Shown: positions 1 to 4,854 of the stretch, piece after piece
Numbering within the stretch: position 1 is the first letter of the stretch
How the letters are laid out: the number at the start of each line of letters is the position of its first letter
Assembly: GCA_949286295.1 (NCBI GenBank)
Contig: CASECK010000133.1
Coordinates: forward strand, 1 to 6,142
DNA length: 6,142 nucleotides
Reading direction: 5' to 3'
Source: an uncultured bacterium
GTDB lineage: Bacteria; Bacillota; Clostridia; Oscillospirales; Oscillospiraceae
The notes under the pieces: model-generated
Told to the model about the DNA's origin: nothing
The model's database searches: none
The model's input: only the letters and a program-made list of their open reading frames with translations
Translations under genes and position numbers: made by a program

Positions 1-664
1 CTCCTTCGACGCCATGCAGCGCATGCCCTGGCAGGACTTTGTGACCCAGTACCTGGCCAAGGAGCTGGGGGTGGTCCACGTGGTGGCCGGACACGACTTC
101 CACTTCGGCTATATGGGCAAGGGCAACCCGGAGCGGCTGCGGACTCTGTGCGCCCAGCTGGGCATCGGCTGCGACATTGTGGAGCGGGTGGAGCAGGACG
201 GCATCACCATCTCCTCCACCTACATCCGCACCCTGGTGGCCCAGGGAGAGATGGACCGGGCCTGCCAGTTTCTGGGCCACCCCCACATTCTGAGCGGGCG
301 GGTGGGCCACGGCAAGAAAATCGGCCGCTCCCGGCTGGGGTTTCCCACTGTCAACCTCCCGGTGCCCCCGGGAGTCATCGTGCCCGCCCACGGGGTGTAC
401 GCCGCCCGGCTATGGTTTGACGGGCAGTGCCGCCCGGCGGTGACCAACGTGGGGGTGCGCCCCACGGTGGAGGACAACGACGGCCGGGTGACGGTGGAGA
501 GCTTTATTTTAGACTTTGACGGGGACCTCTACGAGCACAAGGTGCGGGTGGAGTTTTACCACCGCCTGCGGGGCGAGCGGAAGTTCCCCAGTCTGGAGGA
601 GCTGTCCCGCGAGATCCGGCGCAACGCCGAACAGACCCGGGCCTATTTTAAGCACCTGGCCTGA
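1..664 (+). CDS. ribF: Bifunctional riboflavin kinase / FAD synthetase RibF, 5'-truncated by window edge
   Basis: RibF phosphorylates riboflavin to FMN and adenylylates FMN to FAD in the cytoplasm. The reading frame is open from base 2 to the TGA at 662-664, giving about 220 residues. The family is usually about 300-310 aa, so roughly the first 85-90 residues, with the nucleotidyltransferase HxGH-type motif, lie outside the window. Counting from the Met at base 14, the end of the FAD synthetase domain is visible as VVAGHDFHFG (23-32) and ISSTYIR (66-72, usual form ISSTRIR). The flavokinase domain follows: GRVGHGKKIGRSRLGFPTVN (95-114, with the PTxN nucleotide/Mg site), GVYAARL (127-133), NVGVRPTV (145-152), VESFILDFDGDLYE (161-174, including the expected catalytic Glu) and RKFPSLEEL (189-197). 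The Met at base 14 is internal, not the start. No terminator follows before the next gene 33 nt downstream, so the two are probably co-transcribed. Identification is very secure. Confidence 0.96.
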   Translation, partial: SFDAMQRMPWQDFVTQYLAKELGVVHVVAGHDFHFGYMGKGNPERLRTLCAQLGIGCDIVERVEQDGITISSTYIRTLVAQGEMDRACQFLGHPHILSGRVGHGKKIGRSRLGFPTVNLPVPPGVIVPAHGVYAARLWFDGQCRPAVTNVGVRPTVEDNDGRVTVESFILDFDGDLYEHKVRVEFYHRLRGERKFPSLEELSREIRRNAEQTRAYFKHLA

Positions 665-697
665 GCGCCGGGAAAATCAAAGGACGGAGGCAGACAG

Positions 698-2077
698 ATG
701 CCGTATTACGACCTGTTCCAGCACCCCGCCCACGAGCCGGGGGCCCGGTACGACAGGATGATTCCCGTACTGTGGACCTTCACGGCGCTGCTGGCTCTGG
801 CGGGGCTGGCGGTGGACAGCCCCCGGGAGATTCTGCGGGGCCTTTGGACCATCGTGATTACCGAGGACGCCCTGATTACCGACTATGTGCTCATCGCCGG
901 GCCGGGCGCGGCCCTGGTGAACTCCGCAATCGTTACCGCCATTACCTTGATGGTGCTCCGCCTGTGCCGGGATGTGCTCAACGGCATGACCCTGGTGGAG
1001 GTGGGGCTCATGTCCGGGTTTTCCCTGTTTGGCAAGAATTTTGTGAACATCTGGCCCATTCTCATCGGCTCCTGGCTGTACGCCAAATACCGGCGCGAGC
1101 CGGTGGGCAGCTATGCGGGAATTGGCCTGATGGCCACGGCCCTGGCCCCGGTGGTCAGCTACATCGGCCTGGACAACGGCTGGGGCAACCCCTTCTGGGG
1201 CGCCCTGGTGGGGCTGATGATCGGCTTTGTCATGCCGCCCCTGGCCGCCTACACCTATAAAATTCAAAACGGCATGAATCTCTACAATGTGGGCTTTGCC
1301 TGTGGGCTGGTGGCCATGATTTGCGTGCCGCTGATGGTCTCTCTGGGGGCCGACCCCACCCTCCACTACCGGTGGGCGGTGGGCTATAACGGCCTGTTTG
1401 CCGCCCTGACGGCCAGCCTGTGCGCCCTGCTGATTGTCGCGGGCCTGTTCTTCGCCGGCAAGCCGGTCTGGGCGGCCTGGGCGGGCTACCGGAGGCTGCT
1501 GCTGACCAGCGGCCGGGCCCCCAGCGACTACCTGCGGATGTTCGGCCCCGCCCCGGTGCTGATTAACACCGGAGTCAACGGCCTGCTGGGCATGGCCTTT
1601 ATTCTGGTGACCGGGGGGGACTTAAACGGCCCCACGGTGGGGGGGATCCTCACCATCATGGGCTTTTCCGCCTTTGGCAAACACGCGCTGAATATCCTGC
1701 CGGTGATGGCGGGGGTGGCGCTGGGCGGTGTGGTGATGCACTGGACCCTGAACGATTCCGCGGTGCAGCTGGCCTGTCTGTTCTGCACCACCCTGGCCCC
1801 GGTCTCCGGCTATTTCGGCTGGCCCTACGGGGTGCTGGCCGGGTTTCTCCACGCCTCGGTGGTGCTGTACACCAGCTCGCCGGTGGCGGGGCTGAACCTG
1901 TACAACAACGGCTTTTCCGGCGGACTGATTGCCATTGTGCTCTATCCCGTCATCATCGCCGTGGCCCGGCGGCGCAAGCCGGTGCTGCAGGACGAGGACT
2001 ACTTTGACCACCTGGAGCAGGACAGCCCCATCACCCCCCCGGAACCGGACGAATATCTGGAAGACGCGGAGGAGTAG
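698..2077 (+). CDS. DUF1576 polytopic membrane protein with internal duplication
   Basis: This 459-aa integral membrane protein resembles the uncharacterised DUF1576 family; its function is unknown. ATG at 698 follows GGAGG (686-690) with 7 nt spacing. The chain is hydrophobic, with perhaps 10-12 membrane segments, the first near residues 22-38. It contains two related halves, about 63-215 and 281-420. GFSLFGKNFVNIWP (107-120) matches GFSAFGKHALNILP (322-335), and NGMNLYNVGF (191-200) matches AGLNLYNNGF (397-406). A charged loop (about 254-282) links the halves. The C-terminus is an acidic, proline-containing tail (429-459) with no membrane character, probably cytoplasmic. The duplicated architecture is typical of secondary transporters and channels, so transport is a reasonable guess, but no substrate can be named. 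It lies 33 nt after ribF with no intervening terminator. A flavin-related role is possible from this position but is not shown. A strong terminator follows the TAG directly. Confidence 0.9.
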   Translation: MPYYDLFQHPAHEPGARYDRMIPVLWTFTALLALAGLAVDSPREILRGLWTIVITEDALITDYVLIAGPGAALVNSAIVTAITLMVLRLCRDVLNGMTLVEVGLMSGFSLFGKNFVNIWPILIGSWLYAKYRREPVGSYAGIGLMATALAPVVSYIGLDNGWGNPFWGALVGLMIGFVMPPLAAYTYKIQNGMNLYNVGFACGLVAMICVPLMVSLGADPTLHYRWAVGYNGLFAALTASLCALLIVAGLFFAGKPVWAAWAGYRRLLLTSGRAPSDYLRMFGPAPVLINTGVNGLLGMAFILVTGGDLNGPTVGGILTIMGFSAFGKHALNILPVMAGVALGGVVMHWTLNDSAVQLACLFCTTLAPVSGYFGWPYGVLAGFLHASVVLYTSSPVAGLNLYNNGFSGGLIAIVLYPVIIAVARRRKPVLQDEDYFDHLEQDSPITPPEPDEYLEDAEE

Positions 2078-2115
2078 GCAAAAGGCCGGACGCTGCAAAG
2101 CGTCCGGCCTTTTGC
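2078..2115. terminator. Bidirectional intrinsic terminator between convergent DUF1576 gene and spmB
   Basis: A perfect 17-bp inverted repeat has arms gcaaaaggccggacgct (2078-2094) and agcgtccggccttttgc (2099-2115) around the loop gcaa, a GNRA-type tetraloop on the plus-strand transcript. Each strand's hairpin carries a TTTT run in its 3' arm after a GC-rich core, so it can act on both transcripts. It begins on the base after the DUF1576 stop codon and ends 5 nt before the spmB stop codon, which fits a shared terminator for convergent genes. Confidence 0.9.
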
Positions 2116-2120
2116 CGCGC

Positions 2121-2642
2121 TCAGGGGAAGAGCAGCCGCACCGCCCAGGCGGCGGCCAGAAAGCCCGTCAGGTCGGCGCACAGGGCGGCCGGGACGGCGT
2201 ACCGGGTCCGGGTGATTCCCGCCGCGCCGAAGTAGACGGCGACGGTGTAAAAGGTAGTCTCGGTAGAGCCCAGCATCACCGCCGCCATCCGGCCCAGCTG
2301 AGAATCGGGGCCGTAGGCGGCGATAAGCTCGGCCCCCACGCCCAGGGCGGCCGAGCCGCTCACCGGCCGGATGAGCATCAGGGGCAGCAGCTGGGAGGGC
2401 AGGCCCAGGCGGCCGGTCACAGGCGCGAGGGCCTGGGCCAGCAGCTCCAGCGCCCCGGAGGCGCGGAGCATATGCACCGCCGTCAGCAGGGCGACCAAGG
2501 CGGGGAGAATGCGCGCCGCGGTCTCCAGCCCGGAGGCGGCCCCCCGGAGCAGGGCGGCGTAGACGTCCACCCGCCGCGCCGCGGCGTACAGGGCGGCGCC
2601 CGCCAGCAGCAGGGGCACCGGCATGGCAGATAAAAGCTCCAC
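2121..2642 (-). CDS. spmB: Spore maturation protein B (SpmB)
   Basis: SpmB is a 173-aa membrane protein that in Bacillus acts with SpmA in spore core dehydration and heat resistance. Both belong to the nucleoside-recognition/Gate domain membrane family. Family signatures are LMLIRPVSGSAALGV (88-102), YGPDSQLGRMAAVMLGSTET (110-129) and TFYTVAVYFGAAGI (130-143), followed by the usual RYAVPAALCADLTG and a hydrophobic C-terminus. Length is normal for the family. The chosen start is GTG (2642-2640), preceded on the minus strand by GGAAAGGAG with 6 nt between the AAGGAG core and the codon. The next in-frame ATG is at residue 7 and has no comparable site. The gene sits 21 nt after the spmA stop codon as the second gene of a two-gene operon and ends at the shared terminator. 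Its proposed control follows spmA: mother-cell SigE in Bacillus, inferred here. Confidence 0.94.
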   Translation of the reverse strand: MELLSAMPVPLLLAGAALYAAARRVDVYAALLRGAASGLETAARILPALVALLTAVHMLRASGALELLAQALAPVTGRLGLPSQLLPLMLIRPVSGSAALGVGAELIAAYGPDSQLGRMAAVMLGSTETTFYTVAVYFGAAGITRTRYAVPAALCADLTGFLAAAWAVRLLFP

Positions 2643-2648
2643 AGGGGT

Positions 2649-2655
2649 CTCCTTT
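2649..2655 (-). promoter_or_regulatory. spmB ribosome binding site supporting GTG start
   Basis: The minus strand reads AAAGGAG here, 6 nt upstream of the GTG at 2642-2640. It lies inside the 21-nt gap between the spmA stop codon and spmB, and is what decides the non-ATG start. Confidence 0.75.
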
Positions 2656-2663
2656 CCGCAAGG

Positions 2664-3242
2664 TCAATCGGGCCACAGCTTTGCCAGCAGCCGGCAGGCC
2701 AGGATTCCCACCGATACCGACGCGGCCGAGGCCAGCCACACGGCGGGCCGGATGTCCAAGGGGGCGGCGCAGCCCGCCGCCGCCCGGACGGAGGCCACGG
2801 TGGCGGGGATGAGCTGTAGGGAGGCGGTGTTGCACACCACCAGCATACAAAGGCTGTCCGAGGCGGCGCCGGAAGTGCCCCGGGCCATGAGCCGGGCGGC
2901 CTCCAGCCCCATGGGGGTGGCGGCGTTGCCCAGCCCCAGCAGGTTGGCGGACACATTGGCGCACACCCGGTCCATCACCGCCCGGTCCCCGGCGTGGGCG
3001 GGGTACAGCCGCCCCAGCACGGGCTGGAGCAGCCGGGCCAGCCGGCTGGTCGCCCCCGCCTGGCGCAGCACCTCCATCACCCCCGTCCACAGGCACAGCA
3101 CCCCCGCCATGGACAGTGCCAGCTCCACTGCCGCCCCGGCCCCCTGGAGGGCGGCGGCGGACACCTCCGCCCCCCGCCCTGTGGCCAGGCCGCACAAAAC
3201 GGACAGGGCGACCATCCCCGTCCATATCACGCTCATGGTCAA
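2664..3242 (-). CDS. spmA: Spore maturation protein A (SpmA)
   Basis: SpmA is the membrane partner of SpmB in spore maturation. With the start chosen here it is 192 aa, close to the usual size of about 195. Recognisable family segments are VLCLWTGVMEVLRQAG (48-63), NLLGLGNAATPMGLEAARLM (100-119) and NTASLQLIPATVASVR (138-153), ending in a hydrophobic helix and a short basic tail. Start choice: an ATG at 3266-3264 is in frame but has no Shine-Dalgarno site. AGGAGG at 3256-3251 lies 8 nt before TTG (3242-3240) and 14 nt before ATG (3236-3234). The family N-terminus normally begins at about the MSVIWT sequence, so the real start is TTG 3242 or ATG 3236, and the optimal spacing favours TTG. The gene is divergent from the AbrB-type regulator. 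In B. subtilis spmAB follows dacB, which is not next to it here. Confidence 0.93.
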   Translation of the reverse strand: MTMSVIWTGMVALSVLCGLATGRGAEVSAAALQGAGAAVELALSMAGVLCLWTGVMEVLRQAGATSRLARLLQPVLGRLYPAHAGDRAVMDRVCANVSANLLGLGNAATPMGLEAARLMARGTSGAASDSLCMLVVCNTASLQLIPATVASVRAAAGCAAPLDIRPAVWLASAASVSVGILACRLLAKLWPD

Positions 3243-3250
3243 CGCCGCCG

Positions 3251-3256
3251 CCTCCT
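3251..3256 (-). promoter_or_regulatory. spmA ribosome binding site that decides the start
   Basis: The minus strand reads AGGAGG inside GAGAGGAGG. It is 8 nt upstream of TTG (3242-3240) and 14 nt upstream of ATG (3236-3234). Because it lies inside the longest possible reading frame, it argues against the ATG at 3266, which has only a pyrimidine-rich stretch upstream. Confidence 0.7.
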
Positions 3257-3290
3257 CTCGGTCCATCTATATGAAGGGGGGCGGAGAAAG

Positions 3291-3318
3291 ATGTATGCAA
3301 ATGTCCAAAAATTTACAG
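3291..3318 (-). promoter_or_regulatory. Possible SigE-type sporulation promoter of spmAB
   Basis: On the minus strand CATACAT (3297-3291) matches the first six bases of the SigE -10 consensus CATACANT of Bacillus; the eighth base is C instead of T. An AT-rich stretch at 3318-3312 (ctgtaaa) lies 14 nt upstream where a -35 element would be, but it matches poorly. A start near 3283 would leave a leader of about 40 nt before the spmA start. spmAB is SigE-controlled in B. subtilis, which gives the site some weight. The -35 is the weak point. Confidence 0.35.
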
Positions 3319-3389
3319 AAAAAACAGGGCGAAATCCCATTTTGTGGGAAAATTAAACTTTTTTAAGAATTTTTCGTCTGGCTTTTCGG

Positions 3390-3418
3390 TTGACATGGAA
3401 TTTGTTTCTTTGTAAAAT
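3390..3418 (+). promoter_or_regulatory. Strong SigA-type promoter of the AbrB-family gene
   Basis: TTGACA (3390-3395) is a perfect -35. It is followed by a 17-nt spacer (3396-3412) and TAAAAT (3413-3418), a 5/6 match to the -10 consensus. The element sits in a markedly AT-rich stretch (about 3300-3435) inside GC-rich surroundings. The predicted start near 3425 gives a leader of about 80 nt before the ATG at 3505. Confidence 0.85.
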
Positions 3419-3450
3419 AAAGGGGTAAAAACAAGAGAAGCACACACCTG

Positions 3451-3471
3451 CGCCCCGCAGGGAACGGGGCG
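3451..3471 (+). other. Stem-loop in the AbrB-family mRNA leader
   Basis: cgccccg (3451-3457) pairs perfectly with cggggcg (3465-3471) around the 7-nt loop cagggaa. It lies within the predicted untranslated leader, about 17 nt upstream of the ribosome binding site, and is followed by gttaaaata rather than a T-run, so it is not a normal terminator. It may be a stabilising 5' hairpin or a protein-binding element; its role is unknown. Confidence 0.5.
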
Positions 3472-3504
3472 GTTAAAATAGAAAGAGAAGGAGGCATCAT
3501 CAAA

Positions 3505-3756
3505 ATGAAATCCACTGGCATCGTCCGCAAGGTGGATGAGCTGGGCCGCATCGTGCTGCCCATTGAGCTGCGCCGCACCTTGGATATTGAGGAGAAGGAT
3601 TCGCTGGAAATCTATATGGACGGCCCGTCCATCGTCCTGAAGAAGTTCCAGCCCGCCTGCATTTTCTGCGACGGGGAGAAGGGAATCGTGGAGTTTCATG
3701 GGAAGAATGTCTGCTCCAGGTGCTTCCAGGAGATGAGCTCCGCCTTCCGGAAATGA
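3505..3756 (+). CDS. AbrB-family transition-state regulator with C-terminal CxxC...CxxC
   Basis: This 83-aa protein has an N-terminal AbrB/MazE/SpoVT-type swapped-hairpin DNA-binding domain. Residues 1-47 (MKSTGIVRKVDELGRIVLPI, then ELRRTLDIEEKDSLEIY and onward) are nearly the same as recalled B. subtilis AbrB, including the DNA-contact region around R8, K9, R15, R23 and R24. The C-terminal half differs: it has C52-x2-C55, 14 residues, then C70-x2-C73, a spacing suited to binding one zinc ion and perhaps forming the multimerisation domain. AbrB proteins act as homotetrameric repressors of post-exponential genes, and such a role is likely here. ATG 3505 follows AAGGAGG (3488-3494) with 10 nt spacing and a very good SigA promoter, so expression in growth is expected. 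It is divergent from spmAB. Which AbrB paralogue of B. subtilis (AbrB, Abh, SpoVT) it corresponds to cannot be settled here. Confidence 0.93.
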   Translation: MKSTGIVRKVDELGRIVLPIELRRTLDIEEKDSLEIYMDGPSIVLKKFQPACIFCDGEKGIVEFHGKNVCSRCFQEMSSAFRK

Positions 3757-3757
3757 G

Positions 3758-3810
3758 AGCGGGTTCCCGCTTGGCGGAGCGGGCGGAAGGGTCCTGCCGG
3801 ACCTGCCCGC
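3758..3810 (+). other. Structured 3' region after the AbrB-family gene
   Basis: Two foldable elements precede the terminator. agcggg/cccgct (3758-3763, 3766-3771) forms a small hairpin. A compound hairpin pairs gcgggc (3779-3784) with gcccgc (3805-3810), has a one-sided GGAA bulge (3785-3788), and an inner stem ggtcc/ggacc (3790-3794, 3799-3803) with loop tgcc. There is no T-run here and no known RNA family is recognised. It is probably part of the 3' untranslated region of the AbrB-family mRNA. Confidence 0.35.
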
Positions 3811-3830
3811 CAGGATATGGCACACCAGGA

Positions 3831-3874
3831 AAAAGGAGAAGGAGAACGCCAGTTGGCTTTCTCCTTCTCCTTTT
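3831..3874. terminator. Bidirectional terminator between AbrB-family gene and exported-protein gene
   Basis: The left arm aaaaggagaaggagaa (3831-3846) pairs perfectly with ttctccttctcctttt (3859-3874). After one c-t mismatch, gcc (3848-3850) pairs with ggc (3855-3857) around the loop agtt. The A-run on one side and T-run on the other allow termination on both strands. It serves the AbrB-family gene on the plus strand and the convergent exported-protein gene ending at 3903 on the minus strand. Confidence 0.85.
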
Positions 3875-3902
3875 GAGGGAAGAATTCCATATGGAAGGTC
3901 AG

Positions 3903-4538
3903 TCACTTCAGAGTCAGAGCGGTGATGGCGTAGCCAAACATATTGTCCCGGGTCTCCAGCGAGGCCTCGAACCGGGCCAGCTCGGAGCCGTCCACCAGGG
4001 AGACCAGCGCGCCGGACAGCTCCACCCCGCCGGAGACGTTCCGGCTGTCCTGGATGAGGAAGCTGGCCTGGTCGTTGGAGCCGCAGGCCACCTGATAGCT
4101 GCCGCTGCCGGCCTCGTAGGTCAGCCGGTCGGCCAGCTGGCCGGGCAGGGCGCCCAGCTGGGACAGGCGGGTGTCAAGGGCCGCGCAGTAGTCCGCCACC
4201 GTCTCGGTGGGCAGCAACAGGCAGTCCAGCCCCAGGTTCTCGGCCCGGTCGTCCAGCTGCCCGTACAGGGAGAGCATATTGTATAAGCTCTCCCAGGCCA
4301 GGGCCTGGTCATCCGGGTTGAAGGAGGCGGTGCCATGGTTCATCATGGCCAACACCACCCCGTGGAGGGCGGGGGCCATGGCCTCGGAGGCGGCCAGCTG
4401 GGCGGGGACGCCCCCCGGGACGTACTCCTGTCCCAAGGCGGGGGGCTGGGAGGCCTCCTCATGACCGGCCATGGCCACGCCGGACAGCGGCAGGAGCAGC
4501 AGCACGGCGGCGATGGCGCCCGTCAGCAGTTTTTTCAT
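3903..4538 (-). CDS. Sec-exported protein of unknown function
   Basis: This 211-aa protein is not one I recognise. It begins with a classic signal peptide: MKK, a hydrophobic core (residues 5-19) and a likely cleavage site AMA|GH after residue 24. No lipobox cysteine is present, so it is probably released or wall-associated rather than a lipoprotein. The mature part has a Pro/Glu-rich linker (25-45), a helical-looking region (50-139) and a C-terminal half (140-211) whose alternating pattern suggests beta strands (SGSYQVACGS, ASFLIQDS, GGVELSGALVSLVD, ELARFEASLE, FGYAITALTL). Three cysteines (106, 118, 152) are present. The ATG at 4538-4536 is preceded by AAAGGAGG with 8 nt spacing. The frame remains open upstream to 4883, but that extension is Arg/Pro-rich and would bury the signal peptide, so it is rejected. 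It is transcribed alone, convergent with the AbrB-family gene and divergent from pcrA. Confidence 0.85.
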   Translation of the reverse strand: MKKLLTGAIAAVLLLLPLSGVAMAGHEEASQPPALGQEYVPGGVPAQLAASEAMAPALHGVVLAMMNHGTASFNPDDQALAWESLYNMLSLYGQLDDRAENLGLDCLLLPTETVADYCAALDTRLSQLGALPGQLADRLTYEAGSGSYQVACGSNDQASFLIQDSRNVSGGVELSGALVSLVDGSELARFEASLETRDNMFGYAITALTLK

Positions 4539-4545
4539 CAAGAGG

Positions 4546-4553
4546 ACCTCCTT
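4546..4553 (-). promoter_or_regulatory. Ribosome binding site of the exported-protein gene
   Basis: The minus strand reads AAGGAGGT (within AAAGGAGGT) just before the ATG at 4538-4536, an almost complete match to the 16S rRNA tail. It fixes the start at the signal peptide and rules out the long upstream extension of the frame. Confidence 0.8.
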
Positions 4554-4569
4554 TCCTGATTGTGATTTC

Positions 4570-4598
4570 ATAATACCATGGGGGGATGTTACTGTCCT
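4570..4598 (-). promoter_or_regulatory. Likely SigA-type promoter of the exported-protein gene
   Basis: On the minus strand TATTAT (4575-4570) is a 5/6 match to the -10 element. AGGACA (4598-4593), a 4/6 match to the -35, lies exactly 17 nt upstream. A start near 4563 would leave a short leader of about 25 nt containing the strong ribosome binding site. The weak -35 overlapping a possible activator site (4598-4604) would suit an activated promoter. Confidence 0.5.
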
Positions 4599-4634
4599 GT
4601 CGAAGCTGTTACGACTTGATGAAAAAATGGTTAC
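4588..4634 (-). promoter_or_regulatory. Three GTTAC direct repeats (GTAAC on the coding strand) at about two-turn spacing
   Basis: GTTAC occurs on the plus strand at 4588-4592, 4608-4612 and 4630-4634, so spacings are 20 and 22 nt, close to two helical turns. The outer copies share a longer pattern, GTTAC-n-GTCC-n-G. The copies span the -35/-10 spacer and upstream part of the proposed exported-protein promoter, where response-regulator half-sites would lie. The repeats are short, so chance is possible. Confidence 0.35.
4598..4604 (+). promoter_or_regulatory. Candidate Spo0A box
   Basis: TGTCGAA is an exact match to the 7-base core of the Spo0A binding site. It adjoins the -35 hexamer of the minus-strand exported-protein promoter, which is where Spo0A sits at SigA promoters it activates. 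A given 7-mer is expected about 0.75 times by chance in both strands of this window, so position rather than the match carries the argument. Confidence 0.35.
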
Positions 4635-4662
4635 AGTCCGGTAGCAGATTCCGGCGGAGAGA

Positions 4663-4678
4663 CCACAATATCTTGTGG
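4663..4678. repeat. Perfect 6-bp palindrome with 4-nt centre (operator-like)
   Basis: ccacaa (4663-4668) and ttgtgg (4673-4678) form a perfect inverted repeat around tatc. The size and AT-rich centre resemble a dimeric repressor site, and it lies between the two divergent promoters. No matching regulator can be named, and there is no T-run to make it a terminator. Confidence 0.4.
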
Positions 4679-4694
4679 CGGTCCGGCTGGCGCC

Positions 4695-4723
4695 TTGCAT
4701 TTTACGGCGGGAGGCGGTATACT
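4695..4723 (+). promoter_or_regulatory. Weak possible second plus-strand promoter
   Basis: TATACT (4718-4723), a 5/6 match to the -10 element, is preceded at exactly 17 nt by TTGCAT (4695-4700), which shares only the TTG of the -35 consensus. An AGGAGG follows at 4731-4736, but no credible protein begins after it. A transcript from here would read toward pcrA with a leader of about 190 nt. Confidence 0.22.
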
Positions 4724-4813
4724 GCCACACAGGAGGCCGCCAGCCGGAGGCGGCGCGTTGGGCGGGGGGATGTCCGCACAAAGAGCATATGCGCCGCGTG
4801 CGGCCGGTATGAC

Positions 4814-4846
4814 GGCCCGGCGGGAAAATTCTCCTCCGCCGGGGCC
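4814..4846. other. Strong GC-rich hairpin upstream of the pcrA promoter
   Basis: ggccc (4814-4818) pairs with ggggcc bases 4842-4846. After one bulged G (4841), ggcggg (4819-4824) pairs with tccgcc (4835-4840), with one G-T pair, around the 10-nt loop aaaattctcc. It ends 8 nt before the -35 of the pcrA promoter. There is no adjacent T-run on either strand, so a terminator is unlikely. It may be only a by-product of high GC. Confidence 0.35.
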
Positions 4847-4854
4847 GCGCCCGG

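Noticed and set aside
677..1366. Minus-strand open frame opposite the DUF1576 gene
   Set aside because: His/Gln/Gly-rich composition, antisense to a clear membrane protein gene, no ribosome binding site or recognisable domain.
1999..3300. Long minus-strand open frame (433 codons) across spmB and spmA in another frame
   Set aside because: It is Gly/Arg/Pro/Ala-rich without family motifs and overlaps two well-identified genes on the same strand; an artefact of high GC.
3302..3308. TGTCCAA as a Spo0A box in the spmA/AbrB intergenic region
   Set aside because: One mismatch at a constrained base of TGTCRAA and no placement relative to a promoter that would strengthen it.
3313..3906. Minus-strand frame of 197 codons opposite the AbrB-family gene
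   Set aside because: It runs through the terminator, the AbrB gene in antisense and the AT-rich promoter; no domain recognised.
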